33,172 nucleotides of DNA from DATKSS01 sp035533335 (GCA_035533335.1 DATLUC010000006.1:1-33172); one strand, 5' to 3'. Counted from the stretch's first letter, positions 1 to 7,493 are shown. The notes: a model not told the origin generated them from the sequence alone. Numbers and translations are program-made.

Positions 1-1021
1 CCGAGCGCGTCTGCAGCATGTAGAGCTTGCCGCGCTCGATCGTGAACTCGAGGTCCTGCACGTCCTTGTAGTGCTTCTCGAGCTGCCGCGCGTACCGGTC
101 GAACTGCGCGTAAACCTTGGGCATGTGGCGCTTCAGGGCGCCGATCTGCTCGGTGTCACGCACGCCGGCCACCACGTCCTCACCCTGTGCGTTGGCGAGG
201 TAGTCGCCGTACAGCTCCCTTTTGCCGGTGATCGGATTGCGCGTGAACGCCACGCCGGTGCCCGACGACCCGGCCATGTTGCCGAAAACCATCATCTGCA
301 CGTTGACGGCCGTGCCAAGGTCGTCCGAGATGCGCTCCATCTTCCGGTAGGTCTTCGCCCGATCGGTGTTCCAGGACCGGAAAACTGCCTCGATCGCCTC
401 GCGCAACTGCTCGACAGGATCGGATGGAAATTCGGTTTTCGTCTCTTCCTTGTAGATGGCGAGAAATCGCGCGACCAGCGGACGCAGCTGCGAAGGCTTC
501 AGCTCAGGGTCCGTCTTGACCCGTGCACGCTTTTTGGCTTCGACCAGCGCGTGCTCGAACTTCTCGCCGTCGATCCCCTTGACCGTCTTGCCGAACATCT
601 GGATGAAGCGGCGCCGCGCGTCGAGCGCGAAGCGGTCGTCCTCCGTGAGCAGCGCGAGACCCTTGGCCGTGTCCTCATTGAGGCCGAGATTGAGGACGGT
701 GTCCATCATTCCTGGCATGGAGAACTTCGCACCTGAGCGCACACTGACCAGCAGCGGATCTTTCGGGTTCCCGAACTTCTTGCCGGCGTTGCGCTCCAGG
801 ACCTTGAGCGCCGCTGTGACCTGGTCCCACAGACCGGGTGGGAACTTGCCGCCGTGGGCAAGGTAAGCACGGCACGCCTCGGTCGTGATCGTGAAGCCGG
901 GAGGCACCGGCATGCCGGCGCGCGTCATCTCGGCCGCGCCCGCGCCCTTGCCGCCGAGCAGGTCGCGCATCGCCGCCGACCCTTCTTTGAACTGGTACAC
1001 CCATTTTTGTGATTTCGGCAT
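1..1021 (-). CDS. ppdK: Pyruvate, phosphate dikinase, N-terminal part (cut by window edge)
   Basis: Catalyses reversible conversion of pyruvate, ATP and phosphate to PEP, AMP and PPi in the cytoplasm. The reading frame begins with ATG at 1021 and runs open off the left edge, giving about 340 of the roughly 880 residues usual for the family. What is visible is the N-terminal nucleotide-binding domain: MPKSQKWVYQF, the glycine-rich GGKGAGAAEM at about residues 23-32, PVPPGFTITTEAC, and the highly conserved SVRSGAKFSMPGMMDTVLN at about residues 93-111. The phosphohistidine and PEP-binding domains lie outside the window. It is divergent from the ORF at 1068, so 1022-1067 holds both promoters. No strong Shine-Dalgarno precedes the ATG (only GAGTAAGAA). 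The identity is secure; nothing can be said of the missing two thirds. Confidence 0.95.
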   Translation of the reverse strand, partial: MPKSQKWVYQFKEGSAAMRDLLGGKGAGAAEMTRAGMPVPPGFTITTEACRAYLAHGGKFPPGLWDQVTAALKVLERNAGKKFGNPKDPLLVSVRSGAKFSMPGMMDTVLNLGLNEDTAKGLALLTEDDRFALDARRRFIQMFGKTVKGIDGEKFEHALVEAKKRARVKTDPELKPSQLRPLVARFLAIYKEETKTEFPSDPVEQLREAIEAVFRSWNTDRAKTYRKMERISDDLGTAVNVQMMVFGNMAGSSGTGVAFTRNPITGKRELYGDYLANAQGEDVVAGVRDTEQIGALKRHMPKVYAQFDRYARQLEKHYKDVQDLEFTIERGKLYMLQTRS

Positions 1022-1053
1022 TTCTTACTCAGTGTGATCCAACCCGGCGACGC

Positions 1054-1059
1054 TACGCT
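1054..1059 (+). promoter_or_regulatory. Putative -10 box (TACGCT) of a near-leaderless gene
   Basis: TACGCT fits TANNNT and ends 8 nt before the ATG at 1068. There is no Shine-Dalgarno in between. This spacing would place transcription start at or next to the start codon. Inferred by eye. Confidence 0.4.
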
Positions 1060-1067
1060 GTTGATCG

Positions 1068-1685
1068 ATGGACGACCTCGGCGCGGTCACAGACGATCAT
1101 GTGATCCTCGCGTGGCTGCAGGCCGAGATCGAGTCGCTCGACTTCCAGCAGTACATCGTCGGGGATCCCCCCAACCCGGCCTATCTTTCGATGGCTCTCA
1201 AGGCCGCCCGCTCGCCCAACCTCAAGGACGCGGAGCAGAACGAGCTGCGGCGCCGGATCATCTCCAAGACGCACGGGTTCGGCGTCGGCGCGGGCAGCTT
1301 CCAGGGGTTGGCCAATGACATCCAGTGGCGCCGTTTCCGCCTCACCACCGCGGAGGTCGGCGAGATGCTTTACGCGAGCCACAGCGGCGCCTGGGTGATG
1401 CTCGCCCCCGTCACTCGCAAGGTGACCGAGGGCGCCACCAATGTCGGCCACATGTTCACCGGCGACCAGACCAACATGGTGGTGCTGTCGCTCGCTGCGG
1501 GGATCTGCCACTCGGAGAAGAAGCTGCCCGAGATCATCGCGCTGCGCCGCCCCGATGGGAGGCTGGTCATCCTCGAAGGCCACGCACGCGCGACAGCGAT
1601 CTCGCTTGAGGCCCACCGGTTCCCGCACGGGGTCGAGGTCTACGTCGGCGAGTCGACCAGCGTGGCGACCTGGGCCTACCTGTAG
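1068..1685 (+). CDS. Hypothetical protein with ParB/sulfiredoxin-like C-terminal motif
   Basis: 205 residues, no signal peptide or membrane segment. I do not recognise a named family. The C-terminal third holds RPDGRLVILEGHARATAI (about residues 160-177), which resembles the hydrophobic-strand plus GHxR signature of ParB/sulfiredoxin-fold domains. It is followed by a hydrophobic strand (GVEVYVG) and a terminal aromatic WAYL. The N-terminal half contains GDPPNPAYLSMALKAA and a glycine-rich FGVGAGSFQG. Whether it binds DNA or nucleotide, or hydrolyses anything, cannot be told. ATG at 1068 is chosen because a -10-like TACGCT lies 8 nt upstream. It is monocistronic and divergent from ppdK. Real coding is likely from the sustained frame and protein-like composition; function unknown. 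Confidence 0.7.
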   Translation: MDDLGAVTDDHVILAWLQAEIESLDFQQYIVGDPPNPAYLSMALKAARSPNLKDAEQNELRRRIISKTHGFGVGAGSFQGLANDIQWRRFRLTTAEVGEMLYASHSGAWVMLAPVTRKVTEGATNVGHMFTGDQTNMVVLSLAAGICHSEKKLPEIIALRRPDGRLVILEGHARATAISLEAHRFPHGVEVYVGESTSVATWAYL

Positions 1686-1686
1686 G

Positions 1687-1812
1687 TCAGCTCCGTGGCG
1701 TCACCAGGAGGAAAACGGCCGGGCCGAGCAGGACCACCCACACGAGGCTGACCAAGAAGAGGATCCCAGCCACGATGCCGGCCAGCCGCAGCATGCGGAC
1801 CAGATCCTGCAT
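1687..1812 (-). CDS. Small hydrophobic membrane protein (41 aa)
   Basis: A 41-residue reading frame from ATG at 1812 to TGA at 1687. It reads MQDLVRMLRLAG, then a continuous hydrophobic stretch (about residues 10-37, e.g. GILFLVSLVWVVLLG), ending VTPRS. That is the profile of a one-pass inner-membrane peptide with a short basic N-terminus. It sits tail-to-tail with the hypothetical ORF that ends at 1685. There is no convincing Shine-Dalgarno. No family is recognised. The other two frames on this strand are arginine/proline-rich or stop-prone, which favours this frame, but a short frame like this can occur by chance. Confidence 0.4.
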   Translation of the reverse strand: MQDLVRMLRLAGIVAGILFLVSLVWVVLLGPAVFLLVTPRS

Positions 1813-1860
1813 GCAGCAAGGCTACTACCACTTTCCACCATGTGGGGACCTGGCCTATTG

Positions 1861-1966
1861 CTTCCCCACCGTGTGGGGAAGGTGGCGCGCAGCGCCGTAT
1901 GGGGAGATGAAATTTGGACCTCCCCATCCCCGGCCTGCGGCCGGTACTTCCCCGCCAAGCGGGGAA
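1861..1966. repeat. Cluster of four GC-rich palindromes (REP-like)
   Basis: Four perfect inverted repeats lie within 106 bases: CTTCCCCAC/GTGGGGAAG (1861-1869/1873-1881, 3-nt loop); ATGGGGAG/CTCCCCAT (1899-1906/1920-1927); CCGGCC/GGCCGG (1930-1935/1939-1944, 3-nt loop); TTCCCCGC/GCGGGGAA (1948-1955/1959-1966, 3-nt loop). Arms share the CCCC/GGGG theme. The octamer AAATTTGG occurs near 1910 and again near 1976. The cluster lies upstream of the cysteine peptidase gene. It resembles an interspersed REP/MITE-type element or a multi-hairpin leader rather than coding sequence. Confidence 0.6.
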
Positions 1967-1992
1967 TTGGATTCAAATTTGGGCCCAAGAAC

Positions 1993-1998
1993 TACATT
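1993..1998 (+). promoter_or_regulatory. Putative -10 box (TACATT) for the cysteine peptidase
   Basis: TACATT ends 9 nt before the ATG at 2008, with no Shine-Dalgarno between them beyond AAGGG. It is consistent with a near-leaderless transcript and supports the ATG at 2008 over upstream in-frame starts, which run through the palindrome cluster. Confidence 0.35.
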
Positions 1999-2007
1999 AA
2001 GGGCGCC

Positions 2008-2778
2008 ATGACCAGACCCCGCAAAATCGCACGTTACGGTTGGATCCCCGACCAACCCGACCAGCGCGACCACATGTACGCCGCCCCGGCCGAGTTCCTC
2101 ACCGCCCTGCCCAACAAGGTCGACCTCCGCCGCCGCTGCCCCAAGGTCTACAACCAGGGCCAGCTCGGCAGCTGCACCGCCAACGCGATCGCAGGCGCCA
2201 TCGAGTTCGAGCGCAAGAAGCAGCGGATGACGGACTTCGTCCCCTCGCGCCTGTTCATCTACTACAACGAGCGCGTCATCGAGGGCACGGTGCGCTCGGA
2301 CAGCGGCGCGCAGATTCGCGATGGGATCAAGTCGGTCGCGAGCCAGGGTGTGTGCCCCGAGCCCGAATGGCCGTATGTGATCGCGAAGTTCACTTCCAAG
2401 CCGTCGGTGAGGGCGTACAACGACGCCCAGCTCGACCGCGCCATCTCCTACCAGGGCATCGTGCAGGACATGAACCAGATGAAGGGCTGCCTCGCCTCGG
2501 GCTATCCCTTCGTGTTCGGCTTCACGGTCTACCAGAGCTTCGAGAGCGCGACGGTGGCCAGGACCGGGCATGCTCCCATGCCGGGCTGGGGCGAACGGCC
2601 GGTGGGCGGCCATGCGGTGATGGCGGTTGGCTACGACGACGCGGCTCAGTGGTTCATCGTCCGCAACTCATGGGGCGCCAACTGGGGCATGAAGGGCTAC
2701 TTCACGCTGCCGTACTCGTACATGATCCAGCCAGGCCTCTCGTCCGACTTCTGGACTATCCGGCTGGTCGGTCAGTAG
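2008..2778 (+). CDS. Papain-family (C1A) cysteine peptidase
   Basis: 256 residues. The catalytic set of papain is complete: oxyanion-hole Gln50 and nucleophile Cys56 in NQGQLGSCTANA, His202 in VGGHAVMAVGYDD, and Asn220 in VRNSWGANWG. The spacing Gln to Cys (6) is canonical. The N-terminus (YGWIPDQPDQRD) is the short lead-in seen in bacterial C1A proteins. There is no long inhibitory propeptide and no visible signal peptide, so the enzyme may act in the cytoplasm or leave by another route. The frame is open upstream, but translation would cross the palindromic region, so ATG at 2008 is preferred. It stands alone; no immunity protein or inhibitor gene is evident beside it. Substrate unknown. 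Confidence 0.9.
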   Translation: MTRPRKIARYGWIPDQPDQRDHMYAAPAEFLTALPNKVDLRRRCPKVYNQGQLGSCTANAIAGAIEFERKKQRMTDFVPSRLFIYYNERVIEGTVRSDSGAQIRDGIKSVASQGVCPEPEWPYVIAKFTSKPSVRAYNDAQLDRAISYQGIVQDMNQMKGCLASGYPFVFGFTVYQSFESATVARTGHAPMPGWGERPVGGHAVMAVGYDDAAQWFIVRNSWGANWGMKGYFTLPYSYMIQPGLSSDFWTIRLVGQ

Positions 2779-2828
2779 CCTGCGGGTAACCCCGGCTTGT
2801 ATCGGCCGATTCACGGAGGTTCTGGGTT

Positions 2829-3119
2829 ATGGGGTATTTCCGGCGTCTGTTGGTGGGGGCTATCGGCGCACTGAGCCTGGTGGTCGCGGGCAGCGTGAGC
2901 GTTGGAGCGCACGACGCGGGAACGCTGATCGAGTTCGTGGATGGACATGGCCCTGACCAACGCGGCCGGGATCCCCACCGTGGCGTTTGGGCCGTCAGGC
3001 GAAGGCGAGCATGCGGACGTGGAATGGGTCGACCTGGCGTCTGTCGAGAAATGCGTCGACGTTTACCTGCGCGCCGCCGCGACTATGTGTGCCTGACGGG
3101 AGAGAAGGCGCCGGGCTAG
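2829..3119 (+). CDS. Short ORF with signal peptide, probably a broken gene
   Basis: A 96-codon frame starting at ATG 2829 with a strong Shine-Dalgarno (GGAGG at 2815-2819, 9-nt spacing). The first 27 residues look like a real secretory signal (MGYFRRLLVGAIGALSLVVAG, then SVSVGAH). After about residue 38 the composition turns arginine/glycine-rich and protein-unlike. At that point an M20-peptidase C-terminus starts in another frame (2938-3096). The simplest reading is a genuine 5' end fused by deletion and frameshift to the tail of an unrelated gene. It could still be translated as a short secreted peptide. Confidence 0.35.
   Translation: MGYFRRLLVGAIGALSLVVAGSVSVGAHDAGTLIEFVDGHGPDQRGRDPHRGVWAVRRRRACGRGMGRPGVCREMRRRLPARRRDYVCLTGEKAPG
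2938..3096 (+). pseudogene. C-terminal remnant of an M20-family metallopeptidase
   Basis: From 2938 to the TGA at 3094 this frame reads WMDMALTNAAGIPTVAFGP, then GEGEHADVEWVDLAS and EKCVDVYLRAA. It matches the end of ArgE/DapE/YgeY-type M20 peptidases: the (T/S)NA..GIPTV.FGP strand, and the conserved His before a EWV segment that is a zinc ligand in intact enzymes. Only about 52 residues remain. An in-frame stop at 2926 shows that the rest of the peptidase is gone. The fragment lies in a different frame from the signal-peptide ORF at 2829. Confidence 0.6.
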
Positions 3120-3322
3120 CTGTCCTCTTCCCGGTACTGCCGCTTGCCGGTGGAAGGGTCTTCGTATACGCGGGTTAGCTTGCCCGTGGTCGGGTCCTTG
3201 AAGACCTCGTTGGTGGGCTTGAGGCCGCCCTGGTTCGAGCCGCGATATCGGCGGTCCCAGATGAAATAGCCCACGACCGCGAAGATGACCAGGATGAACA
3301 GCTCGATCACCGCCAAGCTCAT
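3116..3322 (-). CDS. Small membrane protein, coupled to the YbjQ-like gene
   Basis: 68 residues. One N-terminal transmembrane helix (about residues 4-22, LAVIELFILVIFAVVGYFIW) is followed by a soluble tail rich in charged residues. The tail holds two similar short units, KDPTTGKLTRVYEDP and DPSTGKRQYREED. Its ATG overlaps the TGA of the upstream gene (ATGA, 3319-3322), so the two are almost certainly co-translated. The family is not recognised. The topology suggests a membrane-anchored partner or accessory of the YbjQ-like protein; this is inference from coupling only. Confidence 0.7.
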   Translation of the reverse strand: MSLAVIELFILVIFAVVGYFIWDRRYRGSNQGGLKPTNEVFKDPTTGKLTRVYEDPSTGKRQYREEDS

Positions 3323-3672
3323 GTGGCGCTCCGCTCGATGACCGCGGCCGTGCCATATGCGACGACCTCCGTCATGGTCTGCCCCATCTCGGAAGAGTCG
3401 AATCGCATCATCACGACGGCGTTCGCGCCCATCGCTCGCGCGTTCTCGATCATGCGGTCGATCGCGTGCCGGCGCGTGTCCTCGACCAGGCGCGTGTACT
3501 CGACGATCTCGCCCCCGCCAAGCGATCGGAGCCCGGCCAGGATGTTGCCGCCCAGCCCCCGGCTGCGCACCACGACGCCGAACACCTGCCCGAGAGCCTG
3601 CTTGACCTCGTAGCCGGCAGGCCGTTCGGTCGTGGTTACTAGAACCGGGCCCGGGGACTGCATGTCCGACAT
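3319..3672 (-). CDS. YbjQ/UPF0145 family protein
   Basis: 117 residues from ATG 3672. An in-frame GTG at 3699 would add nine. It matches the YbjQ (putative heavy-metal-binding, UPF0145) family: VLVTTTERPAGYEV at the N-terminus, VFGVVVRSRGLGGNILAGLRSLGGGEIVEYTRL in the middle, and GANAVVMMRFDSSEMGQTMTEVVAYGTAAVIE at the end. The typical family length is about 100-110, which favours the shorter start. The biochemical role is not established; a pentameric soluble assembly is known from structures. It lies 39 nt downstream of glyS and may belong to the same transcript. Confidence 0.85.
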   Translation of the reverse strand: MSDMQSPGPVLVTTTERPAGYEVKQALGQVFGVVVRSRGLGGNILAGLRSLGGGEIVEYTRLVEDTRRHAIDRMIENARAMGANAVVMMRFDSSEMGQTMTEVVAYGTAAVIERSAT

Positions 3673-3711
3673 TCTGTGCGTTCTTGGATTCGAAGTCACC
3701 GAGTGACTGGG

Positions 3712-5004
3712 TCAGCCGACCAGGGCCTCCAGGCGGTTGGAGAGCTCGGCGATCTTGACCCGCTCCTGCTCGGTGCTGTCGCGGTGGCGGATGGTCACCG
3801 CCTGGTCGTTCAGGGTCTCGAAATCGACTGTGACGCAGAACGGGGTGCCGATCTCGTCCTGGCGGCGATAGCGCCGGCCGATGTTGCCGCCGGTCTGGTC
3901 GTACTCGACCCGGAAATGACCGCGCAGGGCCTGGATGACGTTCTGGGCCGGCCCGGTGAGCTCAGGCTTCTTGGACAGCGGCACGACGGCGACCTGCACC
4001 GGGGCCACGTTGGGATGCAGGCGCAACAGGGTGCGGGGCTCGTTGTTGACCACGTCTTCGTCGTACGCGTCGACGAGAAGCGTGATGAAGATGCGCTCCA
4101 CGCTCACCGCGGGCTCGATGACCCAGGGCAGGTAGCGCTCGTTCGTCTCCGGATCCAGGTAGGTGAGGTCCTGTTTCGAGCGCTCCTGGTGGACGACGAG
4201 GTCGAAGTCGGTCCTGTCGGCGATCCCTTCGAGCTCGCCCCAACCGAATGGGAACTCGTACTCGATGTCGGTCGTCTGCTTCGAATAGTGGGAGAGGCTC
4301 GCCTGCGGGTGGTCGTAGAACCGGAGGTGCTCAGGCCTGATGCCGAGCACGTCGGTGAACCAGCGCATGCGTTCCTTGCGCCAGTAATCGAATGCTTCGT
4401 CGTCCTGGTCCGGACGCACGAAGTATTCCATCTCCATCAGCTCGAACTCGCGAACTCGAAACACGAAGTTGCCGGGAGTGATCTCGTTGCGGAAGGCGCG
4501 CCCCTGCTGTGCGATGCCGAACGGCACGCGCACGCGCGACGAGTTGATGACGTTCTTGAAGTCGACGAACATGCCCTGCGCGGTCTCCGGGCGCAGGTAG
4601 ACCTCGGACGCTTCATCCTCGAGCGGGCCTACGTGCGTCTTGAACATGAGGTTGAACATGCGCGGCTCGGTCAGCTCGCCCCCACATTCAGGACACGTGT
4701 TGCCGGCGACGTGGTCGGCGCGCCAGCGTTTCTTGCACTTGCCGAGGCACTGGCGCAGCGGATCGACGAAGTTGGTCAGGTGGCCCGACGCGGCCCACAC
4801 GTCCGACGGCATGATCAGCGTCGATTCGAGGCCGACCACGTCGTCGCGCAGGTCGACCATGTGCCGCCACCACAGGTCCCGGATCGCCCGCTTCAGCGCG
4901 ACGCCGTACGGGCCGTAGTCGTAAAAGCCGGACAGGCCGCCATAGATCTCGCTCGATGGAAAGATGAAGCCGCGCCGCTTGGTGAGCGCCACGACTTTCT
5001 CCAT
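3712..5004 (-). CDS. glyS: Glycyl-tRNA synthetase (class II, alpha2 type)
   Basis: Charges tRNA-Gly with glycine. 430 residues from ATG 5004; a TTG at 5028 that overlaps the stop of the VOC gene (TTGA) is the alternative and adds eight residues. The N-terminus RRGFIFPSSEIYGG.SGFYDYGPYGV is diagnostic. A zinc-ribbon-like insert (CLGKCKKRW...CPECGGEL) follows at about residues 86-113. Motif 2 is seen as FRNEITPGNFVFRVREFELMEMEYF and motif 3 as EPAVSVERIFI. The C-terminal anticodon-binding domain starts near APVQVAVVPLSKK. It is the last core gene of the glmU-prs-CNNM-recO-VOC-glyS block. Length is normal for the dimeric single-chain form. Confidence 0.96.
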   Translation of the reverse strand: MEKVVALTKRRGFIFPSSEIYGGLSGFYDYGPYGVALKRAIRDLWWRHMVDLRDDVVGLESTLIMPSDVWAASGHLTNFVDPLRQCLGKCKKRWRADHVAGNTCPECGGELTEPRMFNLMFKTHVGPLEDEASEVYLRPETAQGMFVDFKNVINSSRVRVPFGIAQQGRAFRNEITPGNFVFRVREFELMEMEYFVRPDQDDEAFDYWRKERMRWFTDVLGIRPEHLRFYDHPQASLSHYSKQTTDIEYEFPFGWGELEGIADRTDFDLVVHQERSKQDLTYLDPETNERYLPWVIEPAVSVERIFITLLVDAYDEDVVNNEPRTLLRLHPNVAPVQVAVVPLSKKPELTGPAQNVIQALRGHFRVEYDQTGGNIGRRYRRQDEIGTPFCVTVDFETLNDQAVTIRHRDSTEQERVKIAELSNRLEALVG

Positions 5005-5024
5005 GATCTGGTCGCGGGAGACGG

Positions 5025-5399
5025 TCAACCTTCTTGCAGCACCGACACGATGTTTCCGGCAGGGTCCTTGAACCACGCGATGTCCGGCCCGAGTCCGCTC
5101 GCGATGCCCCGCGCAATCCCGAAGTGGTCGGTCATGCCCGGGTACAGCTCGAACTTGATCCCTTTTTGCTTGAGATCGTTGACAGCCTGCTCGATGTCGT
5201 CGACCGGAAAGTTGAGCATCGTGTAGGTCGCGGCAACGTGGTTCTGCTTGGGATAGACCAGGATGCCGTTCCCGATCTTCAAGCGCAGGCCCGCTGGTAT
5301 CTCCTCGACCTCGATCCCCAGCACCTCGCCGTAAAAGTGCTTGGCCGCGGCCAGGGCGTCGACCGAGAAACCGCTGAATGCGCTGGCTGCTTTCAACAC
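5025..5399 (-). CDS. VOC (glyoxalase/bleomycin-resistance fold) family protein
   Basis: 124 residues with GTG start at 5399. Pattern of a single vicinal-oxygen-chelate module: ALAAAKHFYGEVLGIEVEE, the YTMLNFPVDDIEQAVNDLKQKGIKFE strand-helix unit, and the closing DPAGNIVSVLQ. The usual first metal ligand (His in the first strand) appears to be Phe/Ser here (AFSGFSVDAL), so classical glyoxalase chemistry is doubtful. The start overlaps the recO stop by 7 nt, and its own TGA abuts the glyS start region, indicating tight translational coupling. Substrate unknown. Confidence 0.85.
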   Translation of the reverse strand: MLKAASAFSGFSVDALAAAKHFYGEVLGIEVEEIPAGLRLKIGNGILVYPKQNHVAATYTMLNFPVDDIEQAVNDLKQKGIKFELYPGMTDHFGIARGIASGLGPDIAWFKDPAGNIVSVLQEG

Positions 5400-6151
5400 G
5401 TCGATGCTCCTCTCATCTGGTGGAGGAACTGTAGCGACTTCAGGCGCCGGTCCAGGTGATGCTCGAGCTGGGTCGTGACGACACCTTCGATCGAAGACAT
5501 CAACGCCATGTCGAGCTTGAGACGCCGGTACGTGTCAAGGTCGCCGGCGGCCATCAGCCGAAGCACCTTGATCGCCGAAAGCGGGACCAATGACATCACG
5601 GGGAGCGCACATCCGTCGCACAGAAAGCCTCCCGCCTCCGCGCTGAACGCGGCGGGTTTGGCCGCCAGGGGCTTCTCGCACGACACGCACGCCGACAGCT
5701 GCGGCGCATAGCCGAGCAGATCCAGGGCCGCCATGAGGAAGTAGGCCGACGCGCGGCGGGGGTCCGTCTCGCGCGCAAGCTCGTAGAGCGCCATCACGGT
5801 CAGCTCGTAAACGCCGTCCACGGGATGGCGGTCCTCGCACACCCGCTCGGCGAGCTCTGCGATGAGGGCCGCGTGAGACATCGTCTCGACATTCCCCTCG
5901 ATTCGGTAACCAGGCACGCGCTGCACTTGCGCCACCACGTCCAGGTCACCCCGGCCCCTGGCCAGCAGCACGTCGATGTGTCCGTACAGCTCCAGCGACG
6001 GCCCCAGCTTGGACTCGGGCCGGCGCACACCCTTGGCGATCGCGCCAACCTTGCCGTGGGTGCGGGTCAGCAGCGTGAAGATGCGGTCCGCCTCGCCGTA
6101 GTCGAGCTTGCGCAGCACGACGGCCCGGTCGCTATAGGTGGCCAGATCCAT
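5393..6151 (-). CDS. recO: DNA repair protein RecO
   Basis: Mediator that loads RecA with RecF/RecR on SSB-coated single strands. 252 residues. The N-terminal OB fold shows the typical YSDRAVVLRKLDYGEADRIFTLLTRTHGKVGAIAKGVRRPESKLG. The C-terminal domain keeps the four-cysteine zinc site: Cys155 and Cys158 (ACVSCEKPL) and Cys178 and Cys181 (FLCDGCA). The length is standard. It overlaps the CNNM gene upstream by 20 nt and the VOC gene downstream by 7 nt. In many bacteria recO lies close to glycyl-tRNA synthetase genes, which fits this position. Confidence 0.95.
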   Translation of the reverse strand: MDLATYSDRAVVLRKLDYGEADRIFTLLTRTHGKVGAIAKGVRRPESKLGPSLELYGHIDVLLARGRGDLDVVAQVQRVPGYRIEGNVETMSHAALIAELAERVCEDRHPVDGVYELTVMALYELARETDPRRASAYFLMAALDLLGYAPQLSACVSCEKPLAAKPAAFSAEAGGFLCDGCALPVMSLVPLSAIKVLRLMAAGDLDTYRRLKLDMALMSSIEGVVTTQLEHHLDRRLKSLQFLHQMRGASTC

Positions 6152-7481
6152 CCTCTACATGTCGCGCGTCGTCATGGTCGCGCCCGAGCGCCTCGTCCGG
6201 CCACGGCTGCTCGGCGGTGAGCCGGACGGTCTCGATCCGCCTGCCGACCATCTTCTCCACCGTCCATTTGGCGCGTCCGCCGGTGATCGAGTCGCCCTCC
6301 TGCGCGATCTTGCCGAGCACCGCGTGGACGTAGCCGCCCACGGAGTCGTAGTCGCCCGACTCCTCGATCGCGAGCCCCAACCTGGAGTTGAGCTCCTCGA
6401 GTGGGAAGCCGGCGTCGACGCGGGCCTCGTGGTCGTTGAGGATCACGAGCTGCTCTTCCTCGGCCGAGTCGTACTCGTCACGTATCTCGCCGACGATCTC
6501 CTCGAGGAGGTCCTCCAGCGACACCAGGCCGGCCGTACCGCCGTACTCGTCGACGACGATCATCATGTGGACCTTCTTGGTCCGCATGTCATTCAGCAGC
6601 TCATCGACCTTCTTCTGCTCAGGCGTGAACTCGATCGGTCGCAGGATCTTCTCCAGGTCGAACTTCTGCGAGCTGGACAGCGTGTAGAAGAGCAGCAGGT
6701 CCTTGGTGTGCAGCAGGCCGACGACATGGTCGATGTCGTTCTCGAACACCGGCATCCTCGTGTGGCGGTGCTCCTTGAAGAGACGCACGATGTCACGCAG
6801 GGTGGCATCGCGCTCGACCGCGACGATGTCGGTGCGCGGAATCATGATCTCGCGAACCGTCTTGTCTCCGATCTCGATGATGCCGTGGATCATCTGGTGC
6901 TCCTGTTCCTCGATCACGCCCTGCTCCTCGGAGACGTGCAGCAGCGTGAGCAGCTCCTGTTCCGACAGGTAGGGCGCTCGCGCCGCGCGACCCGCGGTCA
7001 GGGCCCTCGAGACGATCGTCACCGCGAAAAGAATCGGGCTGAGAAAGGTCGCGAGCCTGTCCACGGGCCCAGCCGCTGCGAGCGCGACACGCTCCGCGTG
7101 GCTGATCGCGAGCGTCTTCGGCGTCACCTCAGCCGCGATCAGGAGAAGGATCGACAGGATGAGCGAGACAAGGAGCGCCAACCACAATCGCCACGATGCA
7201 AGCACTCCCATCCGGCTGAAGATGGAGTCGGTCAGCAGCGTCGCCGTGCTCGAGGCGATGATCAGCGCGAGCGTGTTGATGAAGAGCACCGTGGAAAGGA
7301 AGCGGTTGGGGTCGGCGCGCAGCCGCTGCAGGATCTCCGCGGCCTTCTGCCCCTGCTCGGCGAGGAAGCGCACACGCAGGCGGCCGACCGAGGTGAGGGC
7401 CGTCTCGGTGCCGCTCGCGAGCGCGGCGATGAAGAAGCACGCGATCAGGACTACGAGCTCAACCAACTCCTGGCCAGTCAT
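6132..7481 (-). CDS. CNNM/CorC-type (hemolysin C-like) membrane protein with CBS pair
   Basis: 449 residues in three parts. First, a DUF21/CNNM membrane domain (about residues 1-185): hydrophobic helices with FFIAALASGTETALTSV and LIAAEVTPKTLAISHAE. Second, a CBS pair (about 200-330): IMIPRTDIVAVERDAT, HTRMPVFENDIDHVVGLLHTKDLL, and VVDEYGGTAGLVSLEDLLEEIVGEI. Third, a CorC_HlyC C-terminal domain (about 345-425). The family is linked to magnesium/cobalt efflux or homeostasis at the inner membrane; transport direction cannot be read from sequence. ATG 7481 lies 12 nt after the prs stop. The C-terminus runs 20 nt into recO. Confidence 0.93.
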   Translation of the reverse strand: MTGQELVELVVLIACFFIAALASGTETALTSVGRLRVRFLAEQGQKAAEILQRLRADPNRFLSTVLFINTLALIIASSTATLLTDSIFSRMGVLASWRLWLALLVSLILSILLLIAAEVTPKTLAISHAERVALAAAGPVDRLATFLSPILFAVTIVSRALTAGRAARAPYLSEQELLTLLHVSEEQGVIEEQEHQMIHGIIEIGDKTVREIMIPRTDIVAVERDATLRDIVRLFKEHRHTRMPVFENDIDHVVGLLHTKDLLLFYTLSSSQKFDLEKILRPIEFTPEQKKVDELLNDMRTKKVHMMIVVDEYGGTAGLVSLEDLLEEIVGEIRDEYDSAEEEQLVILNDHEARVDAGFPLEELNSRLGLAIEESGDYDSVGGYVHAVLGKIAQEGDSITGGRAKWTVEKMVGRRIETVRLTAEQPWPDEALGRDHDDARHVEDGSGHL

Positions 7482-7493
7482 GACGGCCCCGTA

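Noticed and set aside
1441..2007. Long N-terminal extension of the cysteine peptidase frame
   Set aside because: The frame is open by chance through another gene's coding region and the palindrome cluster. ATG 2008 begins the conserved YGWIPDQPD region and has a -10-like box.
3676..5226. 516-codon plus-strand ORF opposite glyS
   Set aside because: Shadow of glyS and the VOC gene; composition is typical of antisense frames and shows no family motif.
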